From: Jiangella endophytica
GTDB lineage: Bacteria; Actinomycetota; Actinomycetes; Jiangellales; Jiangellaceae
DNA: 54,562 nt
Reading direction: 5' to 3'
NCBI RefSeq assembly: GCF_003427025.1
Contig: NZ_QVAI01000028.1
Location: 1 to 54,562, forward strand
Shown: positions 8,699-17,068 of the stretch, piece by piece
How positions within the stretch are numbered: position 1 is the stretch's first letter
Layout: every line of letters starts with the position of its first letter
Notes under the pieces: model-generated
Databases searched by the model: none
The model's input: the letters and a program-made list of their open reading frames with translations, nothing else
What the model was told of the DNA's origin: nothing
Position numbers and translations under genes: made by a program

Positions 8699-10221
8699 GC
8701 GAGCGCCGTCCGCCCGTCGCGCTGCTGGCGGCCGCCACCCTCGTGGCGGCCGCCGCGGCGATCCCGCTGGGCTACCTGGTCGTCCGCGTCGCCGATGCCG
8801 GCGCGGACCGCGCCTGGCAGGCGCTGTGGCGCGAGCGCACCTGGGAGCTGGCGGTCAACTCCGCGGTGCTGGTCGGGCTGGTCTCGGCCGGCTGCCTCGT
8901 GCTCGGGGTGGCGCTGGCCTGGCTGCTGACCCGGGCCGACCTGCCGGCCCGCCGGCTGTGGTGGGTGCTCGCGTCGCTGCCGCTGGCGATGCCGTCGTAC
9001 GTGGCGGCGTTCGCCTGGCTGGCCACCTGGCCCGGCATACACGGGCTGTGGCCGCTGACCGCCGTCATGGTGCTGGCCTGCCTGCCGTACGTGACACTGC
9101 CCACGATGGCGGCGTTCCGGCTCGCCGACCAGGGACTCTCCGACGTCGCGCGGACGCTCGGGCGGGGTGCCGCCGGCACGTTCCTGACGGTGACGCTGCC
9201 GCAGGTGCTGCCGGCCGCCCTGGCCGGGACGCTGCTGGCCGCCCTGTACACGCTGTCCGACTTCGGCGCGGTGTCGCTGTTCCGGTACGAGGCCTACACC
9301 TGGGCCGTCCACGCCGCCTACCAGGGCACCTTCGACCGGACCCTGGCCGCGGTGATGGCGCTGGTCCTGGCCGTCCTCGCGCTGCTGGTCGTGCTGGCCG
9401 AGCGGGCCGCCAGGCGGCGGGCCGGCCGCGGCGCCGTGGCCACCGTCCGGACCACCGCCCCGGCTGCTCCGGTGCGCCTCGGCCGGGCCGGGACGGTGGC
9501 GGCGCTGGTGGCCATGACGGCGCTCGCCGCGGCCTCGCTGGCCTTCCCGCTGACCGTGCTGGCCGGTCGGCTGGCCGCCGCCACCCGCGTCGAGATCGAC
9601 TGGGCCGGACTGGGGGAGAGCGCCCTGTCCACCGTCACCCTCAGCACCGCCGGTGCTCTGCTCACGGTCGTGCTCGCGCTGCCGATCGCGCACCTGGCGG
9701 CGCGGCGGCGGACCCGGACGGTGGCGGCGCTGGAGGGTGTGTCGTACCTCGGCCACGCGCTGCCCGGGATCGTCGTCGGGCTCTCCCTGGTCTTCTTCTC
9801 GCTGCGGGTCGTGCCCGGCCTCTACCAGAGCGCCGCCGTCCTGTGCTTCGCCTACGCGGTGCTCTTCCTGCCCAAGGCGATCGGAGCCACCCGGGCCGCC
9901 GTCGAACGCACCCCGCCTGCCGTCGAGGAGGTCGCGCGGACGCTGGGCCGGTCGGCGCTGCGGACCTGGGCCGGGGTCACCCTCCGGCACGCCGCCCCGG
10001 GCGTCGCCGCGGCGGCGCTGCTCGTCGCCGTCACGGCGATGAAGGAACTGCCCGCGACCCTCCTGCTGCGGCCCACCGGGGTCGACACGCTGGCCACCGA
10101 GCTGTGGCAGCGCACCGCGGTCGGCGCCTACGGCGCGGCGACTCCGGCGGCGCTCGCCCTGGTGCTCGTCGCCGCCGTGCCGGCCTGGCTGCTCTCACGA
10201 CCGGAACGGATCCGCCGATGA
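8695..10221 (+). CDS. fbpB: Ferric iron ABC transporter permease (FbpB-like), probable CTG start
   Basis: Inner-membrane permease of about 508 aa with two fused BPD-type halves, roughly twelve membrane segments in all. The first half has the EAA-like loop DVARTLGRGAAGTFLTVTLP and the second EEVARTLGRSALRTWAGVTL, where the ATPase docks. No ATG or GTG lies near the expected beginning. The best start is a CTG at 8695 that overlaps the preceding stop as CTGA, with GAGGTGGG about six bases upstream, mimicking the ATGA junctions nearby. The next usable codon, GTG at 8743, would fall inside the first membrane segment. The 3' end overlaps the ATPase gene by ATGA. Length is normal for FbpB. Confidence 0.88.
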   Translation: MSERRPPVALLAAATLVAAAAAIPLGYLVVRVADAGADRAWQALWRERTWELAVNSAVLVGLVSAGCLVLGVALAWLLTRADLPARRLWWVLASLPLAMPSYVAAFAWLATWPGIHGLWPLTAVMVLACLPYVTLPTMAAFRLADQGLSDVARTLGRGAAGTFLTVTLPQVLPAALAGTLLAALYTLSDFGAVSLFRYEAYTWAVHAAYQGTFDRTLAAVMALVLAVLALLVVLAERAARRRAGRGAVATVRTTAPAAPVRLGRAGTVAALVAMTALAAASLAFPLTVLAGRLAAATRVEIDWAGLGESALSTVTLSTAGALLTVVLALPIAHLAARRRTRTVAALEGVSYLGHALPGIVVGLSLVFFSLRVVPGLYQSAAVLCFAYAVLFLPKAIGATRAAVERTPPAVEEVARTLGRSALRTWAGVTLRHAAPGVAAAALLVAVTAMKELPATLLLRPTGVDTLATELWQRTAVGAYGAATPAALALVLVAAVPAWLLSRPERIRR

Positions 10222-11246
10222 CCCTCGAACTGCGCCGGCTCGTGGCGGGCTACCGCACCGGGCCCGTCCTGCACGACGTCTCCCTCGACGTCGAGGAGCG
10301 CGAGTTCGTCAGCGTCCTCGGTGTCAGCGGCAGCGGCAAGACGACGCTGCTGCGCACCGTCGCGGGCCTGCACCGGCCCGACTCCGGACGCATCGTGCTG
10401 GGCGGACGCGACGTCACCGGGCTGGCGCCCGAGCGCCGCCGGATCGGCCTGGTGCCGCAGGAGGGTGCGCTGTTCGGGCACCTCACCGTCGCGCAGAACG
10501 TCGGCTTCGGCCTGCGCGGGGGCCGCTGGCCGACCCGCTCGCGACCGGCTCGGATCGCCGCCCTGCTCGACCTCGTCGGCCTCGCGGACCACGGCCGGCG
10601 GATGCCGCACGAGCTCTCCGGCGGTCAACGCCAGCGGGTCGCCCTCGCCCGCGCCCTCGCGCCCGAGCCGGACCTCGTGCTGCTCGACGAGCCGTTCGCC
10701 GCGCTGGACTCCACCCTCCGGGCGGGCCTGCGCGATCAGGTGCGCGCCGTGCTGCGCGAGAGCGGCACCGCGGCCGTGCTCATCACGCACGACCAGGACG
10801 AGGCGCTCTCCCTCAGCGACCGCGTCGCCGTGCTGTCCGGCGGCCGCATCGTCCAGACCGGCACGCCCCGGGAGCTCTACCGCAGCCCCCGCACGGGCTG
10901 GCTGGCCCGCTTCCTCGGCGACGCCCTGCTGCTGCCCGGCCGCACCGACGGCACCCTGGTGTCGACGCCGCTGGGCCGGCACGAACACGCCGCGACCGAT
11001 CCCGGCGAGGTCACCGTGGTGGTGCGCCCGGAACAGCTCGCCCTGTCCGCCGACGACGCGTACGACGGACCGGCGGCCGTCGTCGACAGGATCGCCTACT
11101 TCGGCCACGACCAGGTGGTGCACCTGACCCTGCCCGGCGGTGACAGTGCGCGGGCCCGGGTCGGCGCCGGCGTCGACCTCACACCGGGCGCCCGCGTGCG
11201 GGTGCGGCTCACCGGGCCCGTGCATCTCGTCGGCACCGGCACGTGA
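10218..11246 (+). CDS. fbpC: Ferric iron ABC transporter ATPase (FbpC-like)
   Basis: Cytoplasmic ATPase of 342 aa that powers the iron importer. It shows Walker A GVSGSGKT at about 35-42, a Q-loop in LVPQEGALFGHLT, signature LSGGQRQRVALARAL at about 133, Walker B LVLLDEPFAALD at about 153 and switch His in LITHDQDEALSLSD. A C-terminal TOBE-type extension (about 250-342) contains VVVRPEQLAL, as in FbpC/PotA proteins. The ATG overlaps the permease stop (ATGA). It ends the operon; the convergent Lrp-family gene stops 15 bases downstream, leaving almost no room for a terminator. Confidence 0.92.
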   Translation: MTLELRRLVAGYRTGPVLHDVSLDVEEREFVSVLGVSGSGKTTLLRTVAGLHRPDSGRIVLGGRDVTGLAPERRRIGLVPQEGALFGHLTVAQNVGFGLRGGRWPTRSRPARIAALLDLVGLADHGRRMPHELSGGQRQRVALARALAPEPDLVLLDEPFAALDSTLRAGLRDQVRAVLRESGTAAVLITHDQDEALSLSDRVAVLSGGRIVQTGTPRELYRSPRTGWLARFLGDALLLPGRTDGTLVSTPLGRHEHAATDPGEVTVVVRPEQLALSADDAYDGPAAVVDRIAYFGHDQVVHLTLPGGDSARARVGAGVDLTPGARVRVRLTGPVHLVGTGT

Positions 11247-11261
11247 GGTGGCGCGGTCACG

Positions 11262-11753
11262 TCACCGATCGGAGGCGGAGGCGTCGCGGGCCATGCGCTC
11301 GATCAGCGGCCGGACCCGGTGCGGGACCCTCCGGCGCAGCACCGGCTCGGTCCGGCTCCGCAACACCCCGGGCACGGCCACGATCTGCTGGATGACCTCC
11401 TCGGTGTTCTCCGGGCCGGTGGAGACGACGTGGCACATCAGGTCGGCGTCGCCGGCGATGGAGTCGACCTGGATCACCTCGGGGATCTCGGCGAGCCGCT
11501 CGGTGACGTGGTCGAGCACCCCCTGCGCCAGGTTCAGCCGCACATAGGCCAGGCCCGTGAAGCCGAGCGCGGCCGGCGCGAGGGTCGGCTCGTAGCCGGT
11601 GATCACGCCGAGCCGGGCCATCCGGTCCAGCCGGGACTGGACGGTGCCGCGGGCGACGCCGAGCAACCGGGCGTACTCGCGCACGCCGGCCCGGGGCCGC
11701 TCGAGACACAGCCGGAGGATCGAGAGGTCCAGCGGATCGAGTGCGGGTGTCAC
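11262..11753 (-). CDS. Lrp/AsnC-family transcriptional regulator
   Basis: A 163-aa regulator. The N-terminal winged helix-turn-helix (LDPLDLSILRLCLERPRAGV, then YARLLGVARGTVQSRLDRM) is followed by a RAM/AsnC ligand domain (IPEVIQVDSIAGDADLMCHV). Start is GTG at 11753. It is divergent from the indolepyruvate oxidoreductase gene, and the 143-bp gap between them should hold its operator. Lrp-family regulators commonly sense amino acids and control the adjacent catabolic gene. Control of aromatic or branched-chain 2-oxo-acid oxidation is a reasonable inference here. No clear palindrome stands out in the gap. Confidence 0.9.
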   Translation of the reverse strand: MTPALDPLDLSILRLCLERPRAGVREYARLLGVARGTVQSRLDRMARLGVITGYEPTLAPAALGFTGLAYVRLNLAQGVLDHVTERLAEIPEVIQVDSIAGDADLMCHVVSTGPENTEEVIQQIVAVPGVLRSRTEPVLRRRVPHRVRPLIERMARDASASDR

Positions 11754-11896
11754 GGGTGCCTGGCCATTGGTCGTCTCGGAGCGCTCGAGGCGCGATGGTT
11801 TCGGACAACTGGCCCACTTCGAGCCGAGTAGCCTTGCCCGATGGTACGCCGATCCTCAGAGTAGGTGAACCATCGGCACACTCGGAAGGGCTCGAC

Positions 11897-14800
11897 GTGA
11901 CTGCGACCGTCGTCCGGCCCCGTGACCGCTACACGGCGGCTCGGGGACGGGTTCAGCTGACCGGCATCCAGGCCCTGGCCCGGCTGCCCATCGAGCAGGC
12001 CCGCCGCGACCGCAACGCCGGCCTCGACACAGGCACGTTCATCTCCGGCTACGAGGGGTCGCCCCTGGCCGGCTACGACCTCGAGCTGAACCGCATCCGC
12101 GACCTGCTCGAGGCGAACGCGGTGACCTTCGTGCCCGGGCTCAACGAGGAGGCGGCGGCCACGTCGGTGCAGGGCAGCCAGCTCGCGGCCACCGTCGACG
12201 GCGCGAGCCGCGACGGCGTCCTGGGCATCTGGTACGGCAAGGCGCCCGGGCTCGACCGCGCCACGGACGCCCTGCGGCACGGCAATCTGATGGGCGCCCA
12301 CCCGTGCGGTGGCGCGCTCGTGCTGGTCGGCGACGACCCCGCCGCCAAGTCGAGCAGTGTGCCGTGCGCCTCGGAGTTCGCGCTGGCCGACCTCGCCATG
12401 CCCTTCCTCTATCCGGCGGACAGCGGCGAGGTGCTGGAGCTGGGGCTGCACGCCGTCGAGCTGTCGCGGGCCAGCGGGCTGTGGGTCGGGCTGAAGGTCG
12501 TGACATCGGTGGCCGACGGCACGTCGACCGTCGAGCTCGGCGACGACCGCCCCGGCCCGGTGCTGCCCGCCGGGGCGAAGCGGCACGTGCCGACGGCGCG
12601 GCTGCTGCAGCCGACGCTCGGCCCGCTCGAGCGCGACCAGCTCACCACCCGGCTGCGGCTGGCCCGGGAGTACGCGCGGCTGAACGACCTCAACCGGACC
12701 GTCGGGCGGGGGACGGCGGACCGGCTCGGGATCGTCGCCGCCGGTCGCACCCACCTGGACGTCGTGACGGCGCTGGAGAAGCTCGGCCTCGCGGCGGACG
12801 CGCTCGAGGACAGCCCGATCCGGCTGCTCAAGGTCGCCATGCCCTACCCGCTGGACGAGCAGGTGCTCCGCGAGTTCGCCGCCGGTCTCGACGAGGTCGT
12901 GGTCGTCGAGGAGAAGCGCTCCTTCCTGGCGACGGCGCTGCGCGACGCTCTCTACGACCTCGACCGCCGGCCGGTCGTGACGGGCAAGACCGACCCCGGC
13001 GGCGCCGAGCTGTTCCCGGCGCACGGCGAGCTCGACGTCGACCTCGTAGCGGCCCGGCTCGGCAGGCGGCTCGCCGCCCATGGATTGACGACGGAGGCAC
13101 CGGACCGCAGTCCCACCGCACCGGCCGGCCGCACCCAGCTCCCGCTGCTGAAGCGTGCGCCGTACTTCTGCTCCGGCTGCCCGCACAACACCTCCACCAA
13201 GCCGCTCGACGGCTCGCTGACCGGCGCCGGGATCGGCTGCCACGCCATGGTGCTGCTGATGGACGAGGCGCAGGTCGGCACCGTCACCGGGCTGAGCCAG
13301 ATGGGCGGCGAGGGGCTGCAGTGGATCGGCATGGCGCCGTTCGTGGACCGGGCGCACTACGTGCAGAACCTCGGCGACGGGACGTTCGACCACTCCGGCT
13401 CGCTGGCCATCAGGGCCGCCGTCGCCGCGGGCGTCAACATCACCTACAAGCTGCTCTACAACTCCGCGGTCGCGATGACCGGCGGGCAGCGTCCGGCGGG
13501 CGGCATGACCGTCGCCCAAGTGGTCGACGTGCTGCGCGCCGAGGGCGTGGCGCGCATCATCGTGACGACGGAGGACACCAGCCGGTACCGGCGGCACCGG
13601 CTCCCGGCCGGCGTCGTCGTCTGGGACCGCTCCCGGTTCGACGAGGCGCAGCGCGTGCTGGCCGCCACCCCCGGTGTCACCGTCCTCGTCCATGACCAGG
13701 AGTGCGCCACCGAGCGCCGCCGCCGCCGTCGTCGCTCGAAGGACCAGCGGCCGGAGACCCGCGTCGTCATCGACGAGCGGATCTGCGAGGGCTGCGGCGA
13801 CTGTGGCCGTAAGTCCAACTGCCTGTCGGTGCAGCCCGTCGCCACCGAGTTCGGCCGCAAGACCGCGATCCACCAGGGGTCCTGCAACCTCGACTACAGC
13901 TGCCTGGAGGGCGACTGCCCGGCGTTCCTGACGGTCACGGGGCCGCCGGCCGCCGGCCGCGGCGCCGGGGTGGCGGGCATCGATGCGGCGGAGCTGCCCG
14001 ACCCGCCCCCGGTCGCCGAGCGCGACGGGTTCGGCGCGCGGCTCGCGGGGGTCGGCGGCACCGGGGTGGTGACGGCGTCGCAGATCCTGGCCACCGCCGG
14101 TCTGCTGGCGGGCTGGAACGTGCGCTCCCTGGACCAGACGGGCCTGGCGCAGAAGGGCGGCGCCGTGGTGTCCGACGTCCGCTTCCGCCGCGCCGGCCAG
14201 GAGGCGAACAAGCTCGCGGCGGGGGAGTGCGACCTCTACCTGGGCTGCGACCTGCTGGTCGCCGCCGACCCCACGCACCTGGCCGTGGCCTCGCCCGGCC
14301 GCACCACCGCCGTCCTCTCGGTCGCCGAGCTGCCCACCGGCCGGATGGTGAGCGACGTCTCCGTCGGCTTCCCGGACGTCGACGAGCTGGCCGGGCGGGT
14401 CCGCGCCGGCGCGCGGACGACTCACCTGCTGGACGCGCGGGAGCTGACCACCGCGCTGTTCGGCGACGACCAGTACGCCAACCTGTTCCTCGTCGGCGCC
14501 GGGTTCCAGACCGGCGGGCTGCCGCTGCCGGCCGCGGCGATCGAGGAGGCGATCCGCCTCAACGGCGTCGCGGTCGACGCCAACCTGCAGGCATTCCGTC
14601 GTGGCCGCCAATACGTCGCCGCGCCCGACGTCGTCACCGCCCTGGCCGAGACGCGGAGCGCGAGCCGGCCCGCCGGGACGGGTGGGCTCGCGGACGTGGT
14701 GGCGCTGCGGGTCGCCGAGCTCACCGGCTACCAGAACGCCGCCTACGCGGCGCGGTACGCGGCGCGGGTCGAGCAGGTGCGCCTGGCGGAGGCGGCCGTC

Positions 14801-15307
14801 GACCCCGACTCGACGGTCCTGGCCGAGACGGTGGCGCGGAACCTGCACAAGTTGATGGCCTACAAGGACGAGTACGAGGTCGCCCGGCTGGCGGTGCGGC
14901 CGGAGTCCCGGGCCGAGATCGAGGAGCGATTCGGTCCCGGGGCCCGGGCGTCGTGGAACCTGCACCCGCCGGTGTTGCGCGCGCTCGGCATGAAACGCAA
15001 GCTGCGGCTGGGCCCCTGGTTCCGGGTCGTCTTCCGGGTGCTGCGGGCCATGCGATTCCTGCGGGGCACCGCGTTCGACCCGTTCGGCCGGGCCCGCGTC
15101 CGCCGGGTCGAGCGCGAGCTGGTCGGCGAGTACGCCGCGGTCGTCGACGAGCTGGTCGCCCGCCTCGACGCCGCGACGCTCGACCGGGCGGTGCGCGTCG
15201 CCGGCCTGCCCGACGTCGTGCGCGGCTACGAGGACGTCAAGCTCGCCAACGTCGAGCGCTACCGGGCCGAGCTGGCGGCGGCGCTGGCGGAGTTCAGACG
15301 GCCTTGA
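11897..15307 (+). CDS. Fused indolepyruvate ferredoxin oxidoreductase
   Basis: A 1136-aa single-chain 2-oxo-acid:ferredoxin oxidoreductase. It oxidatively decarboxylates aryl- or branched-chain pyruvates, made by amino-acid transamination, to acyl-CoA. The N-terminal pyrimidine-binding part (ISGYEGSPLAGYDLELNRI) is followed by the TPP-binding core with CSGCPHNTSTK at about 427-437 and GGEGLQWIGMAPF. A ferredoxin-like Cys cluster follows (CEGCGDCGRKSNC from 630, then CNLDYSCLEGDC). The C-terminal gamma-type domain starts at about 715 with GVGGTGVVTASQILATAG. The size fits the fused actinobacterial form. I chose GTG 11897 because GGAAGGG lies six bases upstream; the frame is open from 11741 but runs through the Lrp promoter region. 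The 3' end overlaps the convergent esterase gene by 14 bp. Confidence 0.92.
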   Translation: MTATVVRPRDRYTAARGRVQLTGIQALARLPIEQARRDRNAGLDTGTFISGYEGSPLAGYDLELNRIRDLLEANAVTFVPGLNEEAAATSVQGSQLAATVDGASRDGVLGIWYGKAPGLDRATDALRHGNLMGAHPCGGALVLVGDDPAAKSSSVPCASEFALADLAMPFLYPADSGEVLELGLHAVELSRASGLWVGLKVVTSVADGTSTVELGDDRPGPVLPAGAKRHVPTARLLQPTLGPLERDQLTTRLRLAREYARLNDLNRTVGRGTADRLGIVAAGRTHLDVVTALEKLGLAADALEDSPIRLLKVAMPYPLDEQVLREFAAGLDEVVVVEEKRSFLATALRDALYDLDRRPVVTGKTDPGGAELFPAHGELDVDLVAARLGRRLAAHGLTTEAPDRSPTAPAGRTQLPLLKRAPYFCSGCPHNTSTKPLDGSLTGAGIGCHAMVLLMDEAQVGTVTGLSQMGGEGLQWIGMAPFVDRAHYVQNLGDGTFDHSGSLAIRAAVAAGVNITYKLLYNSAVAMTGGQRPAGGMTVAQVVDVLRAEGVARIIVTTEDTSRYRRHRLPAGVVVWDRSRFDEAQRVLAATPGVTVLVHDQECATERRRRRRRSKDQRPETRVVIDERICEGCGDCGRKSNCLSVQPVATEFGRKTAIHQGSCNLDYSCLEGDCPAFLTVTGPPAAGRGAGVAGIDAAELPDPPPVAERDGFGARLAGVGGTGVVTASQILATAGLLAGWNVRSLDQTGLAQKGGAVVSDVRFRRAGQEANKLAAGECDLYLGCDLLVAADPTHLAVASPGRTTAVLSVAELPTGRMVSDVSVGFPDVDELAGRVRAGARTTHLLDARELTTALFGDDQYANLFLVGAGFQTGGLPLPAAAIEEAIRLNGVAVDANLQAFRRGRQYVAAPDVVTALAETRSASRPAGTGGLADVVALRVAELTGYQNAAYAARYAARVEQVRLAEAAVDPDSTVLAETVARNLHKLMAYKDEYEVARLAVRPESRAEIEERFGPGARASWNLHPPVLRALGMKRKLRLGPWFRVVFRVLRAMRFLRGTAFDPFGRARVRRVERELVGEYAAVVDELVARLDAATLDRAVRVAGLPDVVRGYEDVKLANVERYRAELAAALAEFRRP

Positions 15308-16400
15308 TCAGGTTGTCGCCCATCGAGAGCGCGATCTGCCCGATGCGGCCGTGGTCGTGCAGGCGCCGGGTCACGTAGGCGACGGCGTGGTCGTTGGTGA
15401 ACGACCAGTAGCCCGCGGAGCCGCCGAGGCCGCCCATGCCGATGAAGTGGTCGGTGCGGAACATGCCCAGTGTCCAGTTCACCCGCTCCTGGACGGTCTG
15501 GTCGACGTCGGTCACCTGGGTGGTGACGAACTCGGCATGCAGCTTCTCGCCCAGCAGCTCGCGCAGCGGGCCGTCCGGGTTGGTCACCGTGGCATAGAAG
15601 CCGGCGAGTGCCCGAGCCGACGTGTGCAGGTTGATCGCCGCGAACGTCGACTGCCGGAACGCGGCCGAGTTGATCCTCGTCATGTCCATCGCGCCGAGCG
15701 GCCGGGAGAGGGCGCGGTCGTAGGTCGGGCAGACCTCGACCAGCATCTGGGCCGCGCCGCCGGGCAGGCCGTGCTCGAGCTCGGCCACCCGCGGCAGCTC
15801 GCTCGTGGGGACGCCGAACCAGGCGTCCATGCCCAGCGCCGGCCGGGCCACGTCGTTGAACCAGTACCCGAGGGCCTGCCCGGTGGCGGCGCGCAGCACG
15901 CCGTCGAGCAGGTGACCGTAGGTGAGAGCGTGCTCGGCCAGCACGGTGCCCGGCCGGGTCTCGGGCGGCGCCGCCGCGAGGATCGCGCGCAGCGCCTCCT
16001 CGTCGATCAGGTCGACCGTCTCGGCCGCGGGCGGGAAGACGGACTGGCCCGCGCGGTGGGTGAGCACGTCGCGCAGAGTCGTCTCGTCCTTGCCCGCCTG
16101 CCAGTACTCGGGCCAATACGCCGCCACCGGCCGGTCCAGCTCCAGCCCGGCCGCGGCCGCGGCGGTCAGCGTGGCCAGCGCGGCGAACGGCTTGGAGGTC
16201 GAGTAGGTGTGCGCCAGGGTGTCCGGCTGCCACGGCTGCGTCCGCGCGGCGTCGCTCCAGCCGGCGGTGAGGTTGACGACCTCATGGCCCGCCGACCAGA
16301 TCGACAGGCCGGCGCCGGTCTCCTGATGCTCGGCGACGAACCTGGTCAGTAGCTCGGTGACGCCCTCGTAGCCGTCGCCGGCGAATCCCTGGACCGACAT
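15294..16400 (-). CDS. Beta-lactamase-fold serine hydrolase (EstB/class C-like)
   Basis: A 368-aa serine hydrolase of the beta-lactamase/DD-peptidase/esterase family. The nucleophile motif is SxxK in YSTSK (Ser67, Lys70). The second motif reads Y161-G-H instead of the YxN of true class C beta-lactamases, as in EstB-type esterases. A Gly-rich GMGGLGGSAGYW near residue 325 fits the third motif. There is no signal peptide, so it is probably cytoplasmic and acts as an ester, amide or lactam hydrolase rather than a resistance enzyme. A strong ribosome site GAGGAGG precedes the ATG. The island palindrome at 16421 lies 20 bases upstream, and on this strand it contains TAATCT, a plausible -10. The gene therefore belongs to the catabolic regulon although it is transcribed away from it. 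Confidence 0.85.
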   Translation of the reverse strand: MSVQGFAGDGYEGVTELLTRFVAEHQETGAGLSIWSAGHEVVNLTAGWSDAARTQPWQPDTLAHTYSTSKPFAALATLTAAAAAGLELDRPVAAYWPEYWQAGKDETTLRDVLTHRAGQSVFPPAAETVDLIDEEALRAILAAAPPETRPGTVLAEHALTYGHLLDGVLRAATGQALGYWFNDVARPALGMDAWFGVPTSELPRVAELEHGLPGGAAQMLVEVCPTYDRALSRPLGAMDMTRINSAAFRQSTFAAINLHTSARALAGFYATVTNPDGPLRELLGEKLHAEFVTTQVTDVDQTVQERVNWTLGMFRTDHFIGMGGLGGSAGYWSFTNDHAVAYVTRRLHDHGRIGQIALSMGDNLIKAV

Positions 16401-16420
16401 GCTGAGCCTCCTCGCGGCCG

Positions 16421-16435
16421 TGTAATCAGATTACA
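16421..16435. promoter_or_regulatory. Island operator copy 1 (TGTAATC-type palindrome)
   Basis: TGTAATCAGATTACA is a perfect inverted repeat TGTAAT-N3-ATTACA. It is 20 bases before the serine hydrolase start on the minus strand. Read on that strand it carries TAATCT (16433 down to 16428), which fits a -10 element, so a bound repressor would block the promoter directly. It is AT-rich in very GC-rich DNA and recurs four more times in the island. Confidence 0.8.
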
Positions 16436-16446
16436 GTCTGGCACCT

Positions 16447-16464
16447 CTGGTGCGGTCGCACCAG
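16447..16464. promoter_or_regulatory. GC-rich inverted repeat between the paired operators
   Basis: CTGGTGCGGTCGCACCAG has 8-bp perfect arms around GT. It sits between operator copies 1 and 2 (48 bp apart centre to centre) and would overlap the -35 regions of both divergent promoters. It may be a second regulator's site or a structural element. I did not notice it at the other island promoters. Confidence 0.4.
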
Positions 16465-16468
16465 CCTA

Positions 16469-16483
16469 TGTAATCTGATTACA
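16469..16483. promoter_or_regulatory. Island operator copy 2
   Basis: TGTAATCTGATTACA, a perfect TGTAAT-N3-ATTACA palindrome, 30 bases before the first NTF2-like gene. TAATCT at 16471-16476 reads as a -10 on the plus strand and would start the transcript near 16483, leaving a normal leader with the ribosome site GAAGGAGAGG. Confidence 0.8.
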
Positions 16484-16513
16484 TCGAACCGGGTCGACCG
16501 GAAGGAGAGGCAC

Positions 16514-17065
16514 GTGCAGAACCAGGCGAACGGGCAGGCCGAGGACGTGGAGCAACTGCTGAAGCTGCACCGCGACTGGTACTTCTCCAACTACAACATC
16601 AACATCGAGCTGATGCGGACCGTCTTCCCGCCGAAGCGCGACCAGTTCCTGATGTTCAACCTGAACGACCACCCCTACTTCGGGGTCGACGAACTCGACG
16701 CCCTGTGGTCCTTCTACGCGCGCACCGACCGGTGGGGCCTGTGCGAGGACCACGTCATCCGGGTCGACGTGTCGGGCGACATGGGCTACATCGTCTCGGA
16801 GGGCATCTACCCGTCCTGGGTGATCAAGGACGACGAGGGCAACCTCCTCCCCGAGGAGGTCGACGCGACCTTCCGGTACCGGTCCACCGAGATCTACAAG
16901 CGCGACGACGGCGAGGGCGGCGCCGAGTGGAAGATGTGGCACTTCCACTGCTCGACGCGCCCCGAGGACGATGCCGTGCCCGACGCGAAGACCGCCGAGG
17001 ACACCTCGCGCAGGCGCGGCCTCGGCAACACGCCCGACAGTCAGGGCACCCTCGTCGAGTACTGA
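16514..17065 (+). CDS. NTF2/SnoaL-like protein, paralogue 1
   Basis: A 183-aa protein of the NTF2-like (SnoaL/ketosteroid-isomerase) cone fold, judged from length and pattern: an N-terminal helix EQLLKLHRDWYFSNYNIN, then strands with FLMFNLNDHPYFGVDEL and KMWHFHCSTRP near the end. Members are small enzymes or ring-hydroxylating-type accessory subunits; no activity can be assigned. It is first in its operon, 30 bases after operator copy 2 with a strong GGAAGGAGAGG ribosome site, and the deaminase-like gene follows after 3 bases. A second copy at 29552, about two-thirds identical by eye with the same LNDHPYFGVD and HFHCSTRP blocks, leads another operon of the island. That points to a shared role in both branches. 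Confidence 0.75.
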   Translation: MQNQANGQAEDVEQLLKLHRDWYFSNYNINIELMRTVFPPKRDQFLMFNLNDHPYFGVDELDALWSFYARTDRWGLCEDHVIRVDVSGDMGYIVSEGIYPSWVIKDDEGNLLPEEVDATFRYRSTEIYKRDDGEGGAEWKMWHFHCSTRPEDDAVPDAKTAEDTSRRRGLGNTPDSQGTLVEY

Positions 17066-17068
17066 GCC

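Noticed and set aside
11750..14965. Very long antisense reading frame opposite the indolepyruvate oxidoreductase gene
   Set aside because: It is the usual GC-rich shadow: third-position bias and protein motifs support only the plus-strand gene, and the translated product is Arg/Pro/His-rich without domains.
15294..16400. A beta-lactam resistance gene
   Set aside because: No signal peptide, the second motif is YGH rather than YxN, and it is controlled with catabolic genes.
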